From Halomonas cerina (GTDB taxonomy: Bacteria > Pseudomonadota > Gammaproteobacteria > Pseudomonadales > Halomonadaceae), in NCBI RefSeq assembly GCF_014192215.1, contig NZ_JACHXP010000012.1:1-64000 (forward strand): 64,000 bases of DNA. The letters run 5' to 3'. Below are positions 53,086 to 63,523 of the stretch, one piece after another; position 1 is the stretch's first letter; each line of letters opens with the position of its first letter. The notes beneath the pieces were generated by a model. It saw nothing but the letters and a program-made list of their open reading frames with translations, was not told the origin of the DNA and ran no database searches. The position numbers and the translations under genes are program-made.

Positions 53086-54224
53086 CTGGCCAGGGCCGCC
53101 GCGATGGCCTCGCGGCGCCGTCGGGCCAGTTCCTCGCCCAGCGCGCGTCCCTTGAAGCCCTCCTCCACCAAGGGGCTCGGCAGGACCTGAGCCGCCAAGC
53201 GCCAGGCCAGGGCAAGATCCGCCGCCAGCCCGGCATCATCGAGACTGACCAGGGCGATCAGCGGCGCCACCCGCTCGCTGCGGCGCCAGGCATCGATGCC
53301 ATCGAGCCAGGTCATCACTTGCGTGGCATCGAGCTCCTGTCCGGCCGCCAGCCGCAGGCATCGGGTCAGGGCCGCCTGCCGGGCCAGGTCACGGTGGACC
53401 TTCGGCAGGCGGAGCCGCTCGGCGAGTCGCTCCCGGGCCGCGTCGTCCAGATGCTCGACGAGCCGTGCCCAGCGCCAGCGGACCAGCGCCTCGTCGGCGA
53501 TGTCCTCCGGCAGACGATGCAGGCGGCCCAGGGCGGCGTCCAGCGCCGCGGGGTTATCGGCGAGTTCCGGCATCAGCTCCGCGAGGGCCCCGCACTCGTC
53601 GAGCGCCTGGAAGTAGACCTCCGGCCAGGGCTCGCCTAGCGCCTTCTCGGTCTCGGCCCAGACCCGCTCCGCTACCAGGTGGGACAGCTCGCCGCTCACG
53701 ACCAGTTCACGCATCAACTCGCGTGTCTCCTCGGCGATGACAAAGCCGAGATCGGCGTAGCGGGCCAGGAAGCGGGCGGTGCGCAGCACACGCAGCGGGT
53801 CCTCGATGAAGGCCGGGGAGACATGGCGCAGCCGGCGGGCCTCGAGGTCATCGAGTCCCCGGTAGGGGTCGACCAGGGTGCCCCCGGGGGTCTCGGCCAT
53901 GGCATTGATGGTCAGGTCCCGACGAGCCAGGTCCTCTTCAAGGCTGACCTCCGGGCTGGCATGCACCACGAATCCCGTGTAACCGTGGCCCGACTTGCGC
54001 TCGGTGCGGGCCAGGGCATACTCCTCGTGGGTCTCGGGGTGCAGGAACACCGGGAAGTCACGTCCCACCGGCTTGAAGCCCCGGCGGCGCATCGCCTCGG
54101 GGGTGGCGCCCACCACCACCCAGTCGGTGTCCTTGACCGGCCATCCCAGCCGGGCATCGCGTACCGCCCCACCGACCCGGTAGACCTCGAGGCCGTCGAG
54201 ACGGGGGTCGCGGTCGAGTGGCAT
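53082..54224 (-). CDS. cca: CCA-adding tRNA nucleotidyltransferase
   Basis: This 380-residue class II enzyme adds or repairs the CCA end of tRNAs. The motifs [20 protein letters not shown] near residue 17 (with the DxD metal pair), [13 protein letters not shown] near 107 and [12 protein letters not shown] near 155 are clear. It is shorter than E. coli Cca (about 412), and I could not find the HD-type phosphohydrolase motif in the C-terminal half. ATG 54224 was chosen at the family start [23 protein letters not shown] position. It lies three bases downstream of glpE and overlaps the folK end. Confidence 0.95.
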   Translation of the reverse strand: MPLDRDPRLDGLEVYRVGGAVRDARLGWPVKDTDWVVVGATPEAMRRRGFKPVGRDFPVFLHPETHEEYALARTERKSGHGYTGFVVHASPEVSLEEDLARRDLTINAMAETPGGTLVDPYRGLDDLEARRLRHVSPAFIEDPLRVLRTARFLARYADLGFVIAEETRELMRELVVSGELSHLVAERVWAETEKALGEPWPEVYFQALDECGALAELMPELADNPAALDAALGRLHRLPEDIADEALVRWRWARLVEHLDDAARERLAERLRLPKVHRDLARQAALTRCLRLAAGQELDATQVMTWLDGIDAWRRSERVAPLIALVSLDDAGLAADLALAWRLAAQVLPSPLVEEGFKGRALGEELARRRREAIAAALAS

Positions 54225-54226
54225 GT

Positions 54227-54556
54227 TCAACGCGCCACCCGGTCGGGGTGGCGGTGCTGCCACTCGGTGAAGCCACCGTCGAGACTGTAGACCTCGCGAA
54301 AGCCCTGACCGGCCAGCCAGGCCGCGGCCTGCTGGCTGGAGTGGCCGTGGTAGCAGACCACCACCAGCGGGATGTCCGGAGTGGCTTCCTCGAGAAAGGT
54401 CGCTACGCTATCGTTGTCCAGGCGACAACTACCGGGGATGTGCCCTTGGGCGAAGCTCAGCGGGTCACGGATATCGACCAGGGTGAGGCGTGCCTCGCCC
54501 GCGAGCCAGTCGTCCAGGGCGGGAATGTCGAGGTGGTGGAAGGTCGGCATGGTCAT
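54227..54556 (-). CDS. glpE: Thiosulfate sulfurtransferase GlpE (single-domain rhodanese)
   Basis: This 109-residue cytoplasmic rhodanese transfers sulfane sulfur from thiosulfate to cyanide or thioredoxin. The active-site loop is [13 protein letters not shown] near residue 66, with Cys as the sulfur carrier, very close to the GlpE loop CYHGNSSQ. ISRP-like substrate strands ([17 protein letters not shown] near 26) are conserved. A GGAG site precedes the ATG. It sits between apaH and cca on the same strand, close to both. Confidence 0.93.
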   Translation of the reverse strand: MTMPTFHHLDIPALDDWLAGEARLTLVDIRDPLSFAQGHIPGSCRLDNDSVATFLEEATPDIPLVVVCYHGHSSQQAAAWLAGQGFREVYSLDGGFTEWQHRHPDRVAR

Positions 54557-54580
54557 GGGGTCTCCACTCGCGGATGGATG

Positions 54581-55402
54581 TTACTGTCGGCTGGGAACAC
54601 TGATGCGCTCGCCGCTCTCCAGGTCCAGGGCGGTCATCGTGCCCCCCCAGACGCAGCCGGTATCGAGCGCCTCGGCGCGCACCCGCTGCCCCGGGGTCTG
54701 TCCCTGCAGGGCGGCCCAGTGGCCGAAGATCAGCCAGGGATCGTCGTCGCGCGGGTACTGGAACCAGGGGGCGAACCCCGGGGGGGCACTGTCGAGCCCC
54801 TCCTTGGCCTCGAAGTCCAGGCAGCCCTCGGCGTCGATGAAGCGCATGCGGGTAAAAATGTTGACGATCAGGCGCAGCCGCTCGATGCCGTCGAGGTCGT
54901 CGCGCCAGCAGGCCGGCTGGTTGCCGTACATCCTCTCGAGGAAGGCGCCGGCTTGCTCACCGTTGAGCCGTGCCTCGACCTCACCGGCGAGGCCCGCCGC
55001 CTGCGCCACGGACCACTGCGGCAGGAGCCCGGCATGGGTCATCACCGTCTCGCCCTGCGCACTGCCCGGCCGACGGACCAGCAGCGGGCAGGCCTGCAGC
55101 CAGTCGAGAATCCGCTCCCGGTCGGGGGCATCGAGGATCCCGGACAGGGTATCCTTGCGCTTCTGCGGCGCGCCACCCCGGGCTACCGCCAGCAGGTGCA
55201 GGTCGTGGTTGCCCAGCACCACCTCTGCCCGGTCTCCCAGCGCCATCACCTCGCGTAGGCAGGCCAGCGAGTCCGGGCCCCGGTTGATCAGATCGCCGGC
55301 CAACCATAGCCGGTCGCGTCGCGGATCGAACGCGAGCCGCTCGAGCAACGCCACGAATTCGGCGTGACAGCCCTGCAAATCTCCGATGGCGTAGGTGGAC
55401 AT
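54581..55402 (-). CDS. apaH: Symmetrical bis(5'-nucleosyl)-tetraphosphatase
   Basis: This 273-residue metallophosphatase splits diadenosine tetraphosphate into two ADP. It can also remove Np4-type caps from RNA in E. coli. The family motifs are GDLQGCHAEF near residue 7, GDLINRGPDSLACLREV near 37 and GNHDLHLLAVARG near 64. Length matches ApaH. It lies 33 bases after apaG and is part of the surA-pdxA-ksgA-apaG-apaH series. Confidence 0.97.
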   Translation of the reverse strand: MSTYAIGDLQGCHAEFVALLERLAFDPRRDRLWLAGDLINRGPDSLACLREVMALGDRAEVVLGNHDLHLLAVARGGAPQKRKDTLSGILDAPDRERILDWLQACPLLVRRPGSAQGETVMTHAGLLPQWSVAQAAGLAGEVEARLNGEQAGAFLERMYGNQPACWRDDLDGIERLRLIVNIFTRMRFIDAEGCLDFEAKEGLDSAPPGFAPWFQYPRDDDPWLIFGHWAALQGQTPGQRVRAEALDTGCVWGGTMTALDLESGERISVPSRQ

Positions 55403-55435
55403 GGCAACTCCGTCTCGTCGGTGAGGGGAACACGC

Positions 55436-55828
55436 TCAGTGGACCTGGTTGGGTCCGGCCAGCCGGAAGGGGGCGACCGGCAGCTCGAAGGGGCGCTGGG
55501 TGGTGGTGTCGACGCAGGTATAGGCGCCCTCCATGACCCCCACCGGCCCATCGAGGATGGCCCGACTGGTATAGCGGAAGGTCTGGCCCGGGCCGATCAT
55601 GGGCTGCTTGCCCACCACGCCCTTGCCTCGCACTTCCTGCACCTTGCCGCTCCCTTGGGTGATCTTCCAGTGACGGGCCAGCAATTGCATGCTGTGGCCG
55701 GAAGCGTTGTGCACGGTGACGGTGTAGCTGAAGACGTAGCGCCCCTCGTCGGGCGAGGACTCCTCCTTGCGAAAGACGGGTTCTACGTCGACGCGGATCT
55801 CGTTGTCGAGGGCATCAGTGGCCATCAT
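55436..55828 (-). CDS. apaG: ApaG/CorD family protein
   Basis: This 130-residue beta-sandwich protein has the ApaG fold (IRVDVEPVFRKEESSPDEGR, YVFSYTVTVHNASGHSMQLL near 31, PVGVMEGAYTCVD near 95). Its exact role is unknown; it is linked to magnesium/cobalt tolerance and nucleotide binding in Salmonella. Two adjacent ATG codons are possible; the first overlaps the ksgA stop. It lies between ksgA and apaH as in most gammaproteobacteria. Confidence 0.95.
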   Translation of the reverse strand: MMATDALDNEIRVDVEPVFRKEESSPDEGRYVFSYTVTVHNASGHSMQLLARHWKITQGSGKVQEVRGKGVVGKQPMIGPGQTFRYTSRAILDGPVGVMEGAYTCVDTTTQRPFELPVAPFRLAGPNQVH

Positions 55829-56637
55829 GGGGTGATGCCCTCCGGGGCGAGGTGATTGGCAATGCGCACGAATTCCTCCACGGTCAATGTCTGGGGACGC
55901 CGGCTGGGGTCGATGCCCAGGGTCTCGAGCGAGACGGCATCGAGGCGCCCCTTGAGGTTGTTGCGCAGGGTCTTGCGCCGTTGGCCGAAGGCCTCACGCA
56001 CCAGTGCGAAGAGTAGCCGCTCGTCCCGGGCGACCTGGGGCGGCGATGCGTGGGGCGTGAGCCTCACGATGGCGGACTCCACCCTGGGCCGCGGCACGAA
56101 GGCCTCGGGCGGCACGGTGAACAGCGACTCGACCCGGCAGTGGTACTGGGCGAGCACCGAGAGGCGACCGCGCTCGGTCGCCCCCGGCGCGGCGGCCAGG
56201 CGCTCGACCACTTCCTTTTGGAGCATGAAGTGCATGTCGGCGACGGCGTCACCGGCCTCGAGCAGGTGGCCGATCAACGGCGTGGAGATATTGTAGGGCA
56301 GATTCCCCACCACTCGCAGCGGCGCCCCTTCTCCGCGCAGCGCCCGGAAGTCGACCTTGAGGGCATCTCCCTCGTGGATGACGAAGCCCGGCTGATCGAA
56401 GAACTGCACGCGCAGCCCCGGGATCAGGTCACGGTCCAGTTCAATCACCTCGAGATGCCCCCCCGTCGCCTCGAGCAGCGGCTCGGTGAGCGCCCCCTGT
56501 CCGGGGCCGATCTCCACCAATCGCTCCCCGGGGCGGGGCGCGATGGCGCGCACGATGCCGGCGATGATGCCGCGGTCGCGCAGGAAGTTCTGGCCGAAGC
56601 GCTTGCGGGCGCGATGGCCCGGGGGGCGGGATGCCAT
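55825..56637 (-). CDS. ksgA: 16S rRNA dimethyladenosine transferase
   Basis: This 270-residue SAM-dependent enzyme dimethylates two adjacent adenosines near the 3' end of 16S rRNA during small-subunit assembly. Visible are FGQNFLRDRG near residue 14, the SAM motif VEIGPGQGALTEPLLEA near 41 and the catalytic NLPYNISTPLIGHLL near 114. The stop overlaps apaG. A dispersed repeat (56684-56792) separates it from pdxA, unusual for this normally tight gene pair; a separate promoter or read-through is required. Confidence 0.97.
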   Translation of the reverse strand: MASRPPGHRARKRFGQNFLRDRGIIAGIVRAIAPRPGERLVEIGPGQGALTEPLLEATGGHLEVIELDRDLIPGLRVQFFDQPGFVIHEGDALKVDFRALRGEGAPLRVVGNLPYNISTPLIGHLLEAGDAVADMHFMLQKEVVERLAAAPGATERGRLSVLAQYHCRVESLFTVPPEAFVPRPRVESAIVRLTPHASPPQVARDERLLFALVREAFGQRRKTLRNNLKGRLDAVSLETLGIDPSRRPQTLTVEEFVRIANHLAPEGITP

Positions 56638-56683
56638 TCAGGGGTGTCCTTCTGTCTCTGTGAGCTTCTTCAGCATCTTGAAT

Positions 56684-56792
56684 GGGCTGACCCGGCGACA
56701 GACCTGCGCGGAGGCGCTGTGAACCCATCCCTGGGCGCTACCGATTCCATCCCTGGAATAGGACCTCCGCTTCGGTCTATCCCCGGCGCCCC
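56684..56792 (+). repeat. Dispersed intergenic repeat, second copy of the MITE core
   Basis: This 109-base block contains GCGCTGTGAACC, then CCCTGGGCGCTACCGA and CCCCGGCGCCCC, in the same order as the complement of 50088-50197. Shared stretches are up to about 16 bases long. It fills the gap between pdxA and ksgA and ends one base from the pdxA stop. It lacks the 14-base inverted ends seen at 50061-50226. Confidence 0.75.
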
Positions 56793-56793
56793 G

Positions 56794-57840
56794 CTAAGCA
56801 CGTTGTGCCATCTCGGCGGCGAGAGCCACCGCGACTTGCAGGCTGCCGAGGTCGGCGCGCCCCGAGCCGGCCAGGTCGAGGGCCGTGCCGTGATCCACCG
56901 AGGTGCGCACCAGCGGCAGGCCTAGGGTGATGTTGGCGGCGCGGCCGAAACCGGCGTACTTGAGCACCGGCAGTCCCTGATCATGGTACATGGCCAGCAC
57001 CGCATCCACGCCGGCCAGGTGCCGCGGGGTGAACAGGGTATCCGCCGGCAGCGGGCCGTCAAGGGTCAACCCCTCATTGCGCAGCCGCTCCAGAGTCGGC
57101 GTAATGACCTCGAGTTCCTCGCGTCCCAGATGCCCCCCCTCGCCGGCGTGGGGGTTGAGGCCACAGACGGCGATGCGCGGGCTTGCCACGCCGAACCAGC
57201 GCTTGAGATCGGCGGCGAGGATAGTGAGGATCCGCTCCAGCCGCTCGGGCGTGATGGCCGCACTCACCTCACGCAGCGGCAGGTGGGTGGTCGCCAGCGC
57301 CACGCGCAGGTGGGGACCACCGGCCCAGCTCGCCTCGCGTGCATGCAGGGCCTGGCCGGTGGCGAGCAGCATGACGACCTCGTCGACGCCGCAGGCGTCG
57401 CGCAGGTACTCGGTATGCCCGGTGAAGCCGGCATGGCCCGCCTCGAGGATCACGCCCTTATGCAGCGGCGCGGTGACCATGCCGGCGGCTCGACTGTCGC
57501 GACAGGCGCGGACCGCGACATCGAGGGTCTCGAGCACGTAATCGGCATTGCGGGGATCGAGCACGCCGGGCCGGGAGGGAGCCCGCAGGGGCACCGGCCA
57601 GACCGGCAGCTGGCCGGCCATGGGGGGCGGCAGCGGCTCGTCCGGACGGCACTCGACCGGCTCGACGGCATGACCGGTCATCGCCGCCCGCTCGGCCAGC
57701 AACCCCGGGTCTCCCACCGCCACCACCCGGCGGTCTGGCGTCCCGGCGGCCGGCGCGCCGGCCGCCAGCATCACCGCCAGCTCCGGGCCGATCCCTGCCG
57801 GCTCGCCGGTGGTCAAGGCCAGCACCGGGGGCATGGCCAT
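56794..57840 (-). CDS. pdxA: 4-hydroxythreonine-4-phosphate dehydrogenase
   Basis: This 348-residue enzyme oxidises 4-phosphohydroxy-L-threonine with NAD for pyridoxal phosphate synthesis. The start PVLALTTGEPAGIGPELAV, metal-ligand regions TGHTEYLRDAC near 142, CGLNPHAGEGGHLGREE near 212 and YHDQGLPVLKYAGFG near 285 are clear. The start is ATG 57840, overlapping the surA stop as TGATG; a TTG one codon earlier was rejected. It is coupled to surA. PLP supply matters to GlyA in the same region, but no specific link is implied. Confidence 0.96.
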   Translation of the reverse strand: MAMPPVLALTTGEPAGIGPELAVMLAAGAPAAGTPDRRVVAVGDPGLLAERAAMTGHAVEPVECRPDEPLPPPMAGQLPVWPVPLRAPSRPGVLDPRNADYVLETLDVAVRACRDSRAAGMVTAPLHKGVILEAGHAGFTGHTEYLRDACGVDEVVMLLATGQALHAREASWAGGPHLRVALATTHLPLREVSAAITPERLERILTILAADLKRWFGVASPRIAVCGLNPHAGEGGHLGREELEVITPTLERLRNEGLTLDGPLPADTLFTPRHLAGVDAVLAMYHDQGLPVLKYAGFGRAANITLGLPLVRTSVDHGTALDLAGSGRADLGSLQVAVALAAEMAQRA

Positions 57841-58505
57841 CAATTCGCCCCGAGCCGGATGTCGACGAAGGCCTCGGCACGAATCTCCTGGAGCCAGGCC
57901 TGCAGCTCGTCGTTGACCTTGCGCTGGAACAGCGCCTGGCGGGCCTGGTCACGACTCCCGCCCCCCTCTTGCTGCTCCAGGAAGCGGTCCACCTCGCGCT
58001 CCGAGATGGTGACGCGGCCGGCTACCCGACGCTGCTGGAGCTGGCGCATCAGCAGCTCGCGACGGATCTGCTCGCGTACTACCGAAAGCGAGAGGCCATC
58101 GGCCTCCAGGGCGTCGGCAAACTGCTCGAGGGTCATGCCGTTGCTCTCGGCCACGGCGCGCACCTGGCGATTGAGCTCGGTGTCATCGATACTGAGATTG
58201 GCCTCGCGAGCCATCTGCAGCTGAATTTCCTCGACAATCATCCGCTCGAGCACTTGCCGGCGCAGCGTCTCCTCGGGGGGCGGCGTCACGCCACGGCCGG
58301 TCAGCTGCTGGCGTGCCTGGGCCACGCGATTCTCGAGTTGGCTGGCCATGATGGCCCCCTCGTTGACCACCGCCACGATGCGGTCAAGCTGCTGGCGGCC
58401 CAACGGCTGACGCTGCGCCTCCGACGCGTCCTGTGCCTGCCCGGCCAGGGGCAGGGCACCGAGACACAGGGTCAGCGCCAGGGTGGCGATACGTCGACTG
58501 CGCAT
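57840..58505 (-). CDS. surA: Minimal SurA-type periplasmic chaperone lacking both parvulin domains
   Basis: SurA escorts unfolded outer-membrane proteins, including LptD, through the periplasm. This gene occupies the surA position between lptD and pdxA, but the product is 221 residues instead of about 430. It has a signal peptide (MRSRRIATLALTLCLGALPL), the N-terminal chaperone domain (RIVAVVNEGAIMASQLENRV near 42 and VVREQIRRELLMRQLQQRRV near 140) and then, after a GGGS stretch, the C-terminal helix (ALFQRKVNDELQAWLQEIRA). Both peptidyl-prolyl isomerase domains are absent. In E. coli the N- and C-terminal parts alone have been reported sufficient for chaperone activity. The reading frame is intact. 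GAGGAA precedes the ATG. Confidence 0.9.
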   Translation of the reverse strand: MRSRRIATLALTLCLGALPLAGQAQDASEAQRQPLGRQQLDRIVAVVNEGAIMASQLENRVAQARQQLTGRGVTPPPEETLRRQVLERMIVEEIQLQMAREANLSIDDTELNRQVRAVAESNGMTLEQFADALEADGLSLSVVREQIRRELLMRQLQQRRVAGRVTISEREVDRFLEQQEGGGSRDQARQALFQRKVNDELQAWLQEIRAEAFVDIRLGAN

Positions 58506-58556
58506 GTTGGTCGTTCCTCTCTCGTCATGGGTGGGCTCGGGGCGTCCGGCAGGGAT

Positions 58557-61004
58557 TCAGGGCCGGTCGAAGGCGGTCGAGCGGTAGCCCGGGATCGCCT
58601 CCTCGAAGTAACTGTCCGCCTCGCGGCCGACGCCGCCCAGCCCCTTGAACACGAAGCGCAGGAAGAACCCACGGTCCGTGGTGTCATCGTCGATGGTATT
58701 GGCGGTGTCCTCGTCATCGATCCACTCGCGCCAGACCAGCTGCAGACCATAGCAGCAGTCGTTCCACTGCACACCCGCGAGCTGCTCGAGGGCGCGGTCA
58801 TTGGTGTGGTCGTAGAGCACCCGACCGATCAGGTCGAGGTGGCGGGAAGCCTTCCAGGCGAAGGAGAGGTCATACTCCTCGCGATCGTAGGTGCGCACGT
58901 CTTCCCCTTCCTGCGAAGGGTCGAAGCCCTCGAGCTGCCAGCGGTAGCCCAGGTTCAGCACGTGGCCGGCGTCGGCCCGGTACTGGACATCGAGGGAGGT
59001 CTGCTCGGTGCGCTCGAGATGGTCATCGTAGAGCCACTCCCAACGGGTTCGCCACTGGTCGCTGACCCGCCAATCGGCACGGGTAACCACCGGGGAGCGA
59101 TCCCGGGTCGCCAGGTAGCGCTTCCCCAGCCCCTGGCCGACGCGCTCGGCCGGCAGGTCGTCGGGATCCCCGTCCATGCCGATGGTACGATCATCGAAGT
59201 AGGTCGCCTGCCCCACCCCCAGGGAGAGCCGTTCACGCCCCGAGGCATCCTCAAGGAAGCGGGTGGTGACCCCGTAGGAGAGCCGGTTGAGGTCTCCCAC
59301 CCGGTCGGCCCCGGTGAAGCGGTAAGGGGACCAGAGCCGACGCCAGGAGAACGCCAGCTCGTTGGTGTCGAAGTCGGGAAACTCGCTCTGGTCACGGGCC
59401 GGCACATAAGCGTAGTGGAGGCGCGGCTCCAGGGTCTGACGATAGTCGGCGCCACCCAGGTCCAGCTCACGCTCGAACACCAGGCCACCGTCAAGGGAGC
59501 TGACCGGCACGCTGCGTGAGAGGCGCTCGTCGCGGTCAAGGTCGCGATTGCCGTAGTCGAGCGCATAGGCCGTGGCGAGCCATTCGAGGCGCGGCTCGAG
59601 AAAGCCCCAGCGCTCCCCGAGTCGCCAACCCAGCGCCGGCGAGAGGTGCAGGCGTGTCCCGATGGCCGACTCGCGATCGAAGCGTTCGTTGTTGGGCAGC
59701 GCCGCCTCGTTGATGTCGCGCCAGAAATAGGTGACGTTGCTGTCCCACTCCTGGTAGAAGCCGCTGTCCTGGACCCAGCGGGCATTGGCGGTCAGGCTGG
59801 GCAATCGATAGAAGGGCTTGTCCCGCTCCAGCAGCGGGTCGTCGAGCTTCTGGAAGCCCTGGGCCTTGGCCTGGAGGCGCCACACCTCGCCGCGATGGTC
59901 GAGCAGCGCCAGCCGGGCCATGAAGTCCGTCTCGCTCTCACCGAAATCGCGCCCGAAGTCATCGAAGTAGCTGCCGTCGCTGGCCGCCCCGTAGCGCAAC
60001 CGGTAACGGGTGCGGGCATCGAAGCGGCCGGCGTGCCGATAGTCGAGGTACCAGCGATCCTCTCCCTGGTAGTCGGGCTCGTCGTCCGGGTCGCCGTCGT
60101 CGTCGGCCAGGTAGGCGCCCTCGACCTGGCCGGCATCGGAGGGAAAGAGATAGCGGTACTCCCCACCCAGCAGCAGGCCACGGTCGCTGATCCAGCGCGG
60201 GGTGAGGGTGGCATCCTGGTTCGGGGCGATGTTCCAGTAGAACGGCTGGGCATAGTCCAGCGAGTCGCCGGAAATGCCCAATACCGGCCACAAAAAGCCG
60301 GTCTGGCGGCGTTCGTCGAGGGGGAAGCGCAGCCAGGGCCAATAGAAGACCGGCACCTTGCCGACCTCCAGCCGCGCGTGGGTAGCGGTGCCGAAGCCGC
60401 GCTCGCGGTCGAGGACGATATCGTTGCCCACCAGCCGCCACAGGTCGCTGCCCGGGTCACAGGTGGTGAAGCTCGCTTCGGTCAGGCGGTAGCGACCGTC
60501 CGCCAGGCGCTCGAGGCGCACCGCGTCCCCGCGCACGCGCTGCTCATGGGCGACGTAGTGGGCGGACTCGATGCTCGCCGCATCGCTCTGCAGGGAAAAG
60601 GCAGCGGCCTCACCGCGCACCAGCAGGTTGCCATCGCGCAGGGCCAAGGGGCCCTCGGCGTAGGCCGTCTCGCGATCGGCCGGCACCCGCACCCGGGGTG
60701 CCTCGAGCTGGGTGTCGGCGCGGCGCAGCACCACCTCACCGCCGAGGATCGTCTCCCCCTCGACCCCGTAAGCGGCGCTGTCGGATTCGCTGCTCACCTC
60801 CCCCTCATCGGGCAGTGGCAGGCGATAGTCCGGTGCCCGATAGCGGCCGCGACACAGGGCACCGGACGGCCGGTCCTCGCCCCAGGGCCGCCAGTCCAGC
60901 TGCTCGGCGGGCAGCGGCGCCGGCGGGGCGGCCGGCAGCGGGTCGGCCACCAGACCTGAGGTGATAAGGCCTCCCAGGGCCGTCCACGAGAGGTGCTTGC
61001 CCAT
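58557..61004 (-). CDS. lptD: LPS-assembly outer-membrane protein LptD
   Basis: This 815-residue protein forms the beta-barrel with LptE that inserts lipopolysaccharide into the outer leaflet. A signal peptide (residues about 1-24), a periplasmic OstA-type domain (GETILGGEVVLRRADTQLEA near 84, VFYWPWLRFPLDERRQTGF near 222) and a long barrel rich in aromatic residues are present. The cysteines of the two essential disulfides are identifiable: ALCRGRY near 50, TTCDPGS near 181 and the adjacent pair CCYGL near 733. It heads the surA-pdxA-ksgA series and is divergent from amgK. Confidence 0.96.
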   Translation of the reverse strand: MGKHLSWTALGGLITSGLVADPLPAAPPAPLPAEQLDWRPWGEDRPSGALCRGRYRAPDYRLPLPDEGEVSSESDSAAYGVEGETILGGEVVLRRADTQLEAPRVRVPADRETAYAEGPLALRDGNLLVRGEAAAFSLQSDAASIESAHYVAHEQRVRGDAVRLERLADGRYRLTEASFTTCDPGSDLWRLVGNDIVLDRERGFGTATHARLEVGKVPVFYWPWLRFPLDERRQTGFLWPVLGISGDSLDYAQPFYWNIAPNQDATLTPRWISDRGLLLGGEYRYLFPSDAGQVEGAYLADDDGDPDDEPDYQGEDRWYLDYRHAGRFDARTRYRLRYGAASDGSYFDDFGRDFGESETDFMARLALLDHRGEVWRLQAKAQGFQKLDDPLLERDKPFYRLPSLTANARWVQDSGFYQEWDSNVTYFWRDINEAALPNNERFDRESAIGTRLHLSPALGWRLGERWGFLEPRLEWLATAYALDYGNRDLDRDERLSRSVPVSSLDGGLVFERELDLGGADYRQTLEPRLHYAYVPARDQSEFPDFDTNELAFSWRRLWSPYRFTGADRVGDLNRLSYGVTTRFLEDASGRERLSLGVGQATYFDDRTIGMDGDPDDLPAERVGQGLGKRYLATRDRSPVVTRADWRVSDQWRTRWEWLYDDHLERTEQTSLDVQYRADAGHVLNLGYRWQLEGFDPSQEGEDVRTYDREEYDLSFAWKASRHLDLIGRVLYDHTNDRALEQLAGVQWNDCCYGLQLVWREWIDDEDTANTIDDDTTDRGFFLRFVFKGLGGVGREADSYFEEAIPGYRSTAFDRP

Positions 61005-61199
61005 GTTCCACGATGTCCTTGGCGGGATGAATCGGTATTATACAGGCCGCTATCGACCCGCGCCGCCACGCGCTCCCTGTCACCGGCGGCGACGCCGGGA
61101 CTCAGCATGCGGGGACGCCACGGGGTCGTCAACCGAGCCAGGGCCTCGGCCCCCTTGTCCCTCGCCCTACCCAGCCCCTGACCGAGGAGAGACGCGACG
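61005..61199. promoter_or_regulatory. Divergent lptD / amgK control region
   Basis: This 195-base gap should contain both promoters. A GAGGAGA ribosome site lies just before the amgK ATG. No sigma-E-type or other boxes were assigned with confidence. Confidence 0.4.
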
Positions 61200-62890
<1,691 letters not shown>

Positions 62891-62956
62891 GCCGAAGGCC
62901 GCCGGGTGCTATGCTGCCCCAGCATCGATCACAACCTGCGTAGAGGAAGCGTTTTC

Positions 62957-63376
62957 ATGAAAGCCAGCGTCAAATGGACCGACGGCCGCCAGTTCGTCGC
63001 CGAGTCAGGCAGCGGGCATAGCGTGGTCATCGACGGCCCGCCCGATCACGGCGGCCGCAATACCGGGCCGCGCCCCATGGAGATGCTGCTGATGGGCCTG
63101 GGCGCCTGCACCTCCTTCGACGTCATGGAGATTCTCGAGAAATCCCGCGCCCCGGTGAGCGACTGTGTGGCCAGCATCGAGGCAGAGCGCGCCGACGAGG
63201 TACCCAGCGTCTTTACCAGGATCCATGTCCACTTCACCGTCAGTGGCCATGGCCTCAAGGAGAAACAGGTCGCGCGCGCCGTGGAACTCTCCGCCGACAA
63301 GTACTGCAGCGCGTCCATCATGCTGGCCAAGGGAGGCGTCGAGGTGACCCACTCCTACAGCATCATCGAGGATTAG
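62957..63376 (+). CDS. OsmC-family redox protein, YhfA-like
   Basis: This 139-residue OsmC/Ohr-fold protein has the two redox-active cysteines in LMGLGACTSFDVMEILEK near residue 49 and KYCSASIMLAKGG near 115. Members reduce organic or fatty-acid hydroperoxides; the YhfA group is less well characterised. ATG 62957 follows AGAGGAAG by seven to eight bases; an upstream in-frame ATG at 62906 has none. It lies 66 bases after murU and ends at an intrinsic terminator. Confidence 0.92.
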   Translation: MKASVKWTDGRQFVAESGSGHSVVIDGPPDHGGRNTGPRPMEMLLMGLGACTSFDVMEILEKSRAPVSDCVASIEAERADEVPSVFTRIHVHFTVSGHGLKEKQVARAVELSADKYCSASIMLAKGGVEVTHSYSIIED

Positions 63377-63436
63377 CGCCGAGCGCCAGCGCCGCAGCAT
63401 GATGCCACTGCCAATACTGACGTCAACGTATCAACT

Positions 63437-63467
63437 CCGCCGGCTCGGCATCCGGCGGGGTTTCTCG
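63437..63467 (+). terminator. Intrinsic terminator after the OsmC-family gene
   Basis: Arms CCGCCGG (63437-63443) and CCGGCGG (63452-63458) with an eight-base loop are followed by GGTTTCTCGTTT. It lies about 60 bases after the stop. Confidence 0.8.
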
Positions 63468-63523
63468 TTTGCTTCCTCGACACCCACCGGGGCGGCTGGG
63501 CGCTTGCTGCTGGGCGCTGGGCG

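Noticed and set aside
57840-58505. surA as a frameshifted pseudogene
   Set aside because: The frame is intact from signal peptide to C-terminal helix and overlaps pdxA normally; the missing domains are absent as whole units rather than broken by a stop.
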